Shown piece after piece: positions 36,901 to 45,900 of a DNA stretch of 64,000 bases (the first letter of the stretch is position 1; each line of letters begins with the position of its first letter). Both the position numbers and the translations under genes were made by a program. Origin of the DNA: Nectonema munidae (lineage: Eukaryota > Nematomorpha > Nectonematoida > Nectonematidae); contig JAUIRK010000952.1 of the NCBI GenBank assembly GCA_030549495.1, forward strand, positions 62,001-126,000, read 5' to 3'. The notes below the pieces were generated by a model. It searched no databases. It had not been told where the DNA came from and saw only the letters and a program-made list of their open reading frames with translations.

Positions 36901-39900
36901 AACTAAATATGCGTTAATTCTTTCGAAAGTATGAAGTAATCGCAACTTGCTTAAGCTTTTTCAAGTTCGCTTGAATTGCTTTTTTGCTTAAACTATCTTC
37001 AAGAGAATTAATTTGTTCAAATTCTTTTGTGTAGTTGTTTTTCACGCAAAAAATTGAAATTTGTCTAACATACTTGAGAGCTTTTTTCATGTCAATTGTT
37101 TCTTCTATTTCAGGAGCTTGGTAATCATTTTCTTGATTGCAATCTTTTTCATCTAAAATTCCGTTCGAATTTTCTAAAACTTCTTCAAACAGTTTTTCTT
37201 CCCAATTCTCTGATAGTTTTTCATGAACGGAGTCTTGGTTGTCAAGGCTAAGATATTCTTCTCTAGCTAAAACTGGTTCCTTTGCTTTTTCTTTTGTTAA
37301 AAATATAAGTTCGTCTAGTTCATCGCCAATTTCAGTTTGTTCAACTTCATTAAAACTATTCATATTAACTTTTATGCCACAAGCCTTAAAGCATTTAGCT
37401 ACACTTGAAGAAGAAATATCTTTTAAGGATGCATGAATCCATTTGCAGGCGTCTAAAACAGTTACAGACTTTATTAATTCTTTAATTTCAGCTTCTTTTT
37501 CTTCAATAGTTAAAATAATTTTTCTTAAAAGTTTTGTTTTATAGGAGGTTTTAAAGATTTTTATAATACCCGCATCTAAGGGTTGTAAAAGTGAAGTAGT
37601 GTTAGGTGGTAAAAAAATCAACCTGACATTACTATAAGTTTCAGCAGGATGAGAAGGGGCATTGTCTAACAAAAGAGCTACCTTTCTTTTTTGAACTTGC
37701 ATTTTTTTATTAAAATCTTTGATCCAATCATTGAAAATCAAGGAAGTCATCCAGGCCTTTTTATTTGCGATCCATTTTATAGAAAGGCTCTTGGTATTGA
37801 TTTGTTGAAAACAACGTGGTTTCCAGCACTTGCCTATAACCAGCGGAGTTTCAAAATCACCTACCATATTCACGCATAGAGCCACTGTTAATCTGTCCTT
37901 GTAGACTTTGTTTCCACTACATTCTTGGCTTTTGAAATTCAAGGTTTTTAATGGTAAGCATCTATAGTTTAGACCCGTTTCATCAAAGTTGAAAATATCA
38001 TTTGGCGCGAAGTCTTTTAACAAATGAGGCAGTTTTGCTTTCCAGTCAGCTACATCTTTAACATCAACGTCATTTTTTTCACCACTTATAACCTTGAAAG
38101 TTATATTATTTCTTTTTCTGAATTTATCTAACCATCCTGTAGATGCTTTGAAGTCCAATATGTTTAGCTTTTCTGCTGTAGCTATAGCTTTTTCTTGAAG
38201 CATTGGACCAGAAACAGGTATGTGTAGTGATCTGCACTTTTTGAACCACTCCCAAACAAATTTTTCTAATTCTTCACTTTTTAAATTTGTGCAAACTCTT
38301 TTTCTACTAGAAAGCGTATTGTTTAGATATGCATTCTTGTATTCTTCTTTTCTTTTTATTGTTTGTTGTATTTGTGTTTTTCCGACTTTGAAATCTTCTG
38401 CTAACTTCCTATAGCTAGAATTTGTCTTTTTGTATGCAGAGATTATTTTTATTTTTTCAGAAAGATTTAAATCTTTTCTTTTAATTTTAGACATTTTAAG
38501 TTGGATTTATTCGGGAAAAAAAAGTAAAATTCAATAAAAGACTTGGAAATAGTAATTTATTTTCACAAGTAGTAGAAAGAAAATATTAAAAGCTTTAAAT
38601 GCAAATCAAATATTTTAAACAAACAAACAACGTACAAGCATATTTTAATCTGACATAAATCTCATACAGACACAAACATATACACATACACGTAATGATA
38701 TAGTAATGAAGTTGCTTTAACCGGACCAAGTATTGTTAGTTACACTTCAATAAAGATTACTTTTGTCATCTGTTATCATTTAAAACAGTGCTGCCTTCTT
38801 GATTCTTCTATACGTTTCTAGTGTTCGTATTATATACATCATAAAAGCCCCAAACTTGTCCTTAAATCGGATTATAGAAGTGATCGCATTATAGAAAAAT
38901 TTTATCAATAAAATGTATATGTTTTCTTTATATAAAAGCCCCCAACTTGTCCTTAAATCGGATTATAGAAATAATCGCATTATAGAAAAATTTTATCAAT
39001 AAAATGTATATGTTTTCTTTATTATATCAATATATTGTCCTCAATTCAGACGTGTACGGATTAGGGAGGTGTCCGCAGGAAGAAGTTTTACTGTATTATA
39101 TGAGATAAAAAACCTGTCACAAAAAATACCAGAGCCTTTAGAGAGATTAGCATCGCTAATTAACCTCTTCATAATTGAAAATGCTGAAAAGTATTCTTTG
39201 TCAGGAAGCCCGGAAACATACAACTCAGGTTTTAAACAATAAAAACTTTGAGAATCGTTAAGATGATAAAATTTAAAGCCATAATGTCCAGGCTTTTTTG
39301 GATCGTAGATCTTAATATTAGATCTACCTCTAAAACTCACCAACTGCTCATCCACTGTAACATTAGCATTGGGAGTCCAATATTCAGAAAAAATCTGATA
39401 AAAATGGCTATGTATATATCTAATAGCTGAAATTTTATCATTGGGATCTCTTGTCGTCGAAACAGAGAAAAACATGAATCAGTGTGAACATGTCCCTCCC
39501 AAGAGATGCTTTCAAAAAAGGAATTCCGTAACTGTCATTGAACAAATCAGTTACTTTTATTCTCTGATCCATATTCTGACCCAAGTAAATCAAGCAAGAA
39601 AAGTAAGTGAGTATATGGTGAACCTCGAAGCATTCAAAACAATATTTCAAGTAAGCATACTTGGGCCTCTCTTTTCTATAAAAAATAACAAAAAACAAAA
39701 TCATGGAATATACTTATCTCCTATCCCTAAAACCCATGTAATTCAACGATTTCAGATTTTATAATTTTTTGAAAGTGTTGGGACTACTTTTCAGTACAGA
39801 CAGGCAATGATAAACGAAAAAAACTTTTTACTATAAACTGAACATAAAATATTCCAAAAAGATAAAGTTTAGAACTATGAAATAACGAACAAAATATACT

Positions 39901-42900
39901 CAAAAAACTATGAATTTCGAGTCATAAAAATATTTATATAACAGATACGGAAATAGTTTATATAACTAAACTTGAAAAAAAAAATTAAAAAAGAAGTGTA
40001 GATGGTGCTTTCTGAAATGATAAGAGAAAATACAAAATTAGAATTCAAGTTAACTTTGCCTGACTTAATTTCACAATTTAAAATCAAAGTATGTACAAGT
40101 GATTTATCTATCAAAAACTTCTAAACCTATGGTTTTTAATCGGTGGTCTATAGACCACAATGAGTCCATCAACAATTTTTGAGGGTTTCCAAGAGCATTT
40201 TAATTTTTCATGTTTTTATTCTGAAATTAGAATATGTCTTTCGCCTAACCTCTAACCCTAGCATTTTTGGCTCAACCTGTCATGTTATAGGGGTCCATGG
40301 GTAAAAAAAATAGTTTAAAATAGACATAAGGCTGGGAACCAGTGCTCTAAACGTTTGTTTATTTGCATATAAATTGAGAAAAAGGAAAACTTAAACGTAA
40401 TTAAGTTGCATCTTCAGCTTGGTTTTGCTGAATATATAAGATATAATTTCCTGGGTAAAGAAAAAATTAAAAATTTTCATCAAATCCTTTTCACCTGAGG
40501 CACGACCCTTAGGTCCAGGGGGTAAAGATGCGACATCTCGAATGTTTTCAGAGCATGATCTTCCTCTTGAGTCTGTGAAAGGTTCCCAACTGTAATCAAT
40601 GTTATCAGAAGAAATCAAATTATCATCGATTTTCTGATCACTATATGAAAGGCTGGAATCAGATTCGACTGAAAAAGAATCACCTGAGTCTTCAAAGAAA
40701 GCGGATGAGCTATGATCTGAGTTCATTATAAAACGATTTTTATGAAGCCATAAACAAAAATAATCGATCTCGGATATATAATAATGGAATCCATGAACAC
40801 AAGCTAGATTCAATCATCAAATTTCAAGGACGAACGGACTGTATCCTATTGAATCGGTATCATATAAGCGCATTATTATATATGCAATGCACATCATCAA
40901 TCGGATCAATTCTTTTATTACAGAAAAATATAAAGAAACAACAAATTACATCACACAAGTTAGTTTTCAAACTGTATTGTATTACGTCAGCTATATTATA
41001 TTTATGAGCATTCTGTGGAGATTTTATAGCATGCAAGCGTTACAATATTCTTACCATAGACAACATTTGTTGATGCATTTCGTACATATAACGAAATGAT
41101 TTATTTTGTTTACAGCCAAAACTCTACTTGTGTATTTACACCATAACGTTTATGTGTTTCATGTTTTTCATATTCCTTTTTGGTACAGTGAATAGCCTTT
41201 ATAACTTGAATCAGTATACCCCGAAATCGCACATAACGCGTTATGCATTTAGCTTCCATCTACGTATACATACTACCATTATAAGCGTGGATACTTATCA
41301 TGGTATTTCACATATTTAGCTTCTAAGCACCACTTTTCGATTATGATAAACCGTTTGAAAGAAAACATGAATTTCTTTCAACAATCGATTCACAAATTAT
41401 AGCTTATCAATTTTTCAGTGTTAATTATTATAAGTCTTTTCTATATAGCCAACTGAAAAAGAAAAAACATCAAAAACACCGAGTTTATGCAAATTTCTAT
41501 GTTAAAAACGATATCGCGGATCAGCTATAACGCGAGTGCTCACTATGAGCCCAAATTATTGCGTTGCATTCGTTTCTTACTGTATATTAGTTTGCATGCA
41601 TACATGGAGTAAAATGCCATATGTCCGTAAACTAAGCTATAACAAAATTGTCCGTAGACGGAAGGTTAAGCCATTTTCCAGCCTGTATTGGTTGCAGTAT
41701 TATCTAAAACAATGGCGCATATGCTCTGCGAACTTTTATACTCTTTTAACACAATAAGTGCTTCCTTAACAAGAATTTCTCCAGTTGCACCAATTAAAGA
41801 AGCAATTCTATGAGTAAGATATTTTCCTTGACCCTGTCCATCTTCAACTGTAAATCTCAAACGGTGTTCTTTTATTACATCTCTTTTTAATTATCTTCAT
41901 CTTCGAATTTTTCTACAAATGTTAAGATTTTATCGTCAATTTTTCCATCAACGCCAATACAGAAAAACTCGTTCTTTGGTTTCATTTCATCATTACTGAT
42001 TATTTTTACCTTGGCTTTGGCTCAATCTATGTTACTTTTATCAACTAATATATCTTGAACTTTAACTTCTTCTTTCAATAAATGTTTTGTGTCATTGAAT
42101 AAATCGTTTGCTAAAGCTGCTCCTAAGTTGGAAGAACAATCGTGCCTTGCAAGTTCCATTGCATATCTTTGTAATTTCGTGAGATTATAACTTTCTTTTA
42201 TATTTATATCAAAATTCCAATCTTCTTCTTCGTCCTAAATTATAATAAAATAAATAATTTTATTAAGATTACAAATTATATCAATGTCTTTACCTGAGAA
42301 ATAAATGAGTGAGATAATGATGGACTTTGTTCATTAAATTCTTCAAAAAATTTTGATATCACATTACTTTTTACCTCTCTTCATTTTTTCTCGAAGCATT
42401 TATATGAATACAAGCCATTTGAAAATTACCTTTTGAGCCCACTTTATTTCTTTGATCGCGAAGGTACAATCTTTCTTCAATTAGAACCTTTGCTTCAGGA
42501 GGACAGACACATAAAATGTGTTCTTTAGTACACTGTGCTTTTTTACAGTGAACTCTAGAATCACTGCAAGGAAGAGTGTTCAAAGTGCCATGAACACGAT
42601 GATGAATCAAAGAGACTGTTAATTTTTTATTTAATTTTCGATTTATTTATTTCACATTTGTCAATAAATTGTTAACTTTCCTTATTACGGATTTATCATT
42701 AATCAAAGGTAAGTTTGGATTTACTGAACTCCAAATGTATTTTAGTACAGAGCAAAATTTTTTAACAACAATTGAACAAAAATCCAAATTACGAAAAGAA
42801 TAAGTGAGAAAATAGTATTATTGAATAACTTCTAAATAAGTGCTTGGATGCGTTAATGATATATCACTTGGACCACAGCTGAATTTTTCTTCACTCTTCT

Positions 42901-45900
42901 TCCGAGTAAGAGGTTTCTTTATTTTAGCCATTTTAAAATTATATACTGAAGTTATAGATTGAAACGAACATAAAAATGTATATATTTAAAAAAAATTCGT
43001 TTCCGCAAGAAATACTGACCATGCTCTAGCAATTTTTTGTTCCAGTTTTCAGACTCTGAGTAAGCAAAAATCTACATATGTGTTTGGTACTGAGTGCGCT
43101 ATTCATCACTAAGCCTTGAAAACCATACCTGATGTGTTGAAAAATGTTCTCAATGAATTCATTAAAAGAGCCTATTTAACCCATTATATGTAGATTTTTG
43201 CTTACTCAAGGTTAAAATGGAAAAAAAAAATTGTTAGGGATGGTTTTTTTTTTTAAAAAAAAATTTTTTTAAAAATAACCATTTTATGTTCGTTTCCTAC
43301 TATTTTGGAATATAAGTAATTTCATCTTCGTCTGCTTTTTTGAATGAATTTGAATATAAATCGTCTGCGTTTTTTTAGATAACGTCTGCTTTGCTTGGCC
43401 TTAAATGGGTTAATTAAAGCAAATGCTTTTAGCTCTTGTTTGGTTTGAGAGTTACGTAAAGAAAATTATGTTGAATTTGAAAAACTCTTACTGAACTCAA
43501 ACGAGAGGTAGCCTTCTAAAGGAAAAGATTCAAAGCGATGCTATGGAAAGAAATTCAACAATTTCTGCAAAGCAAACTCAACAGTCGACACGCATGTAAA
43601 ATTTTCAGATGTCCGTTTTCGTATGTTCCTATCGTTTTTAGTGAACGTATTTGAATATATGAATTGCCTTCAACTTTCGTTGCAAGGAAGAGATTACTGT
43701 TCCCCATTGTCATAAACAGCTGTTGAAATGGAGCTGAAATTATGACATTCTTAGGCAAGGAAAATTTTGCTCTGTTTTCCAACATATTTGTTGATGAAAA
43801 TAAGATTTTAATTAATGAAGATGTCCTGGAGCTGAAACACGATGTAGCATATCTTAGATAAGAAATTTCTCTTCATTCTCCGAACCTATAAAAATTTGAA
43901 AAATCCTATCCATTTATCAAAAACCCATTTATAATTTCGATTAGTAATCTGGACTCAGAAGACTTCTTACCCATTTAAGGCCAAGCAAAGCAGACGATAT
44001 CTAAAAAAAACGCAGACGATTTATATTCAAAGTCATTGAAAAAAGCAGACGAAGATGAAATTACTTATGTTCCCAAATGGGAACATTGGGACTTAATGGG
44101 TTAATTCAAGAACAGTTTATTTATTTGATTAATGTTTGAGGAGACGCAGAGCATGTTTTTCTGAAATATCTCATAGCGATTTTTCGATTGAAATGGGAGA
44201 GTCCTATGCTGAAGGTGCAAAGATTGCTTTGATTCGCTTTGAAACCAAATCCCGAAACAGATTGGAAGTGAGTAATGATATGAGAGTTGCATTGGCCAAA
44301 ACAAAGCCAAACTTAGACAAAGAAGATGCATACACCCCATTGACATTTATTGGATTATTCAGACAATTTTTGAATATACAAGTGTGTTATTTTTAGTACA
44401 GTAGTTTATATATGTTGATTTACTTTTTTTAAATGAGATCCCGAGCTATTAAAAAAATTTTAGAGAGACCGCCATGCTGAAATTTTTTACAAACTTTGTG
44501 AACCACCGTTCTATCTCAAAAAGAGAACAAAATCATTCATATATGATATGATAGGTCACTACTCATCACATGTAATTAAGCCTTTGTCCCTCCTTATTGC
44601 TATTTACCATTTATTGAAACCGATGGTCACATTTGCCATTTATATCGCTAGATGTGCTATACTCTAATCTAGTGAAGGTTTTATACAATGACTAAAAATG
44701 ATCTTTGTAAACCTTTAGGGAAAATAATTTTTGGTTGAGCCGATTCTATATTTGGTCTTCAAAGATTAAAGATGTCTTTGTCTTCTAAAACCACGTGGAA
44801 AGGATTGTATTAGAGGACTCATTGGTAATACAGCCAGGCATCATTTATTCGACAACACCACTATCCGATGCAATATTGATTAGGAGCTAAAGGATTTTTC
44901 TCAGCCTTTCATCTCACTAATTGTCAACAAGCTTGGTTCATATCAAATGAATTGGTTAGGTGGATTGATTTACTCTGTACTTGTTCCTTAAATTAAATTT
45001 TTAGCAACGAAATGTTACCAAACATGATTAGTAACACTGAAAAACTTTTGGCTAATTCAGTCAGTAAAGTAAATTGTTTGAAAATTTATTTAGGACTTGG
45101 GTCTATGAATTGACAGGTATGACTTTGTGAATTAAAATTTGGCCCTTTTAAAAAGAAATTGAAGGTTTACAATTTTTGGAAGAAAAGTTGCTACAAGGCT
45201 TAAATTTATATAATTTACTTATTCCATCCAAAAGTTATACTCTATACATTACATAAATGAAATTATTTGTACTAAGTTTTGAACCTACTTTTGATTTATA
45301 TTTATTGTTTCAATTGTATAATAAATGTGAATCAGGTAAATATTTTAAAGAAATTTTTTAATTAACAATGTTTTTTTTCATGATCACATTTTCTTACATG
45401 TGTTTAAATAAATTAACTTTAAAAATTAAGATTTTGATGAAGAAACATTATTATATGCTAAAAAGACTTTGAGTCAATAAATATTCACTGAAATTTAACC
45501 ACAATTTTTTTTATTTGCATATCCTAAGCATTGCCCATAAGATTCTAGATTCTACGTATTATTAAATACGGCCCTCGCAATAAAGTTTGCCCATAGCTTT
45601 ATTAAAATTGTGAAAGGTCATGTCATCTTGAAATATGCTCTATGCGATGAACTTTTGAAATCATTTTCCCAAAATATTTAAATTACAAAATGTATGTAAG
45701 TGCTCAGCGTGTCAATCAAATTCCTTTTTAGAAGAAGATTTATGTATATATGATAAAATATATATTGAAAAAATACACATTCACAATTAGATGAATTATA
45801 AAAAATATATACAAGGGAAGGAAGCATATAAATTTCAAAGGGAAAAAGAGTAATGGAAATCATCCCCAAGATGACACTAATCAACACACAAAAAAACTAG

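Larger units (their letters stand above)
36777..39095 (-). mobile_element. Complete pogo/Tigger transposon with TA duplication
   Basis: Element 36779-39093 (2315 bp) with TA at 36777-36778 and 39094-39095. Inverted ends share CAGTAAAACTTCT, then GGACA at nearly the same distance. It encodes an unbroken transposase (36914-38494). It interrupts the piggyBac core between the second and third catalytic Asp regions. Intact gene plus both ends make this the youngest-looking element in the stack. Confidence 0.9.
35689..41669 (-). mobile_element. piggyBac element with TTAA duplication and asymmetric ends
   Basis: The element spans 35693-41665, with TTAA at 35689-35692 and 41666-41669. Both tips, read inward, begin CCTTC and contain CTACGGACA, and both carry the internal word TACGGACATATGGCATTTTA. 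In the left end the two words overlap; in the right end about 19 bases separate them. Transposase pieces, minus strand: acidic N-terminus 40726-40391 (MNSDHSSSAFFEDSGDSF); core 39704-39096 with VTVDEQLVSFRGR (first Asp) and FCDRFFISYN (second Asp), with a one-base frame change near FDDKR; C-terminus 36776-36066 with KSSVDVANRM (third Asp) and the Cys-rich finger CYVCLPKK...CKRCSRYICKTH. The core is interrupted by the pogo element at 36779-39093. Without insertions it would be about 3.4 kb. It is inactive as it stands. Confidence 0.85.
33600..42935 (-). mobile_element. Unclassified multi-copy repeat-family gene, host of nested insertions
   Basis: On the minus strand, pieces occur in order. The N-terminal part is at 42933-42650 (MAKIKKPLTRKKSEEKFSCG). 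A middle part at 42610-41670 has a Cys/His stretch (VHCKKAQCTKEHILCVCPP) and CAIVLDNTATNTGW. A further part at 35690-35260 has SIHQTELPCKALFKYLDG and LSHEQRLLFEYSRGIRLGKV. The C-terminal part is at 34222-33600 (LQRNAFCLLPENFIYSMI, PPILKNVPNDQIKELI). I recall similar proteins as repetitive uncharacterised sequences in arthropods and cnidarians, but know no superfamily or catalytic motif. It has several breaks besides the two insertions (34231-35236 and 35693-41665). Its own ends were not found. Confidence 0.55.

Noticed and set aside
36914-38494. pogo transposase as a domesticated host gene
   Set aside because: It lies between matching inverted ends with TA duplications and interrupts another transposon, so it is an ordinary element.
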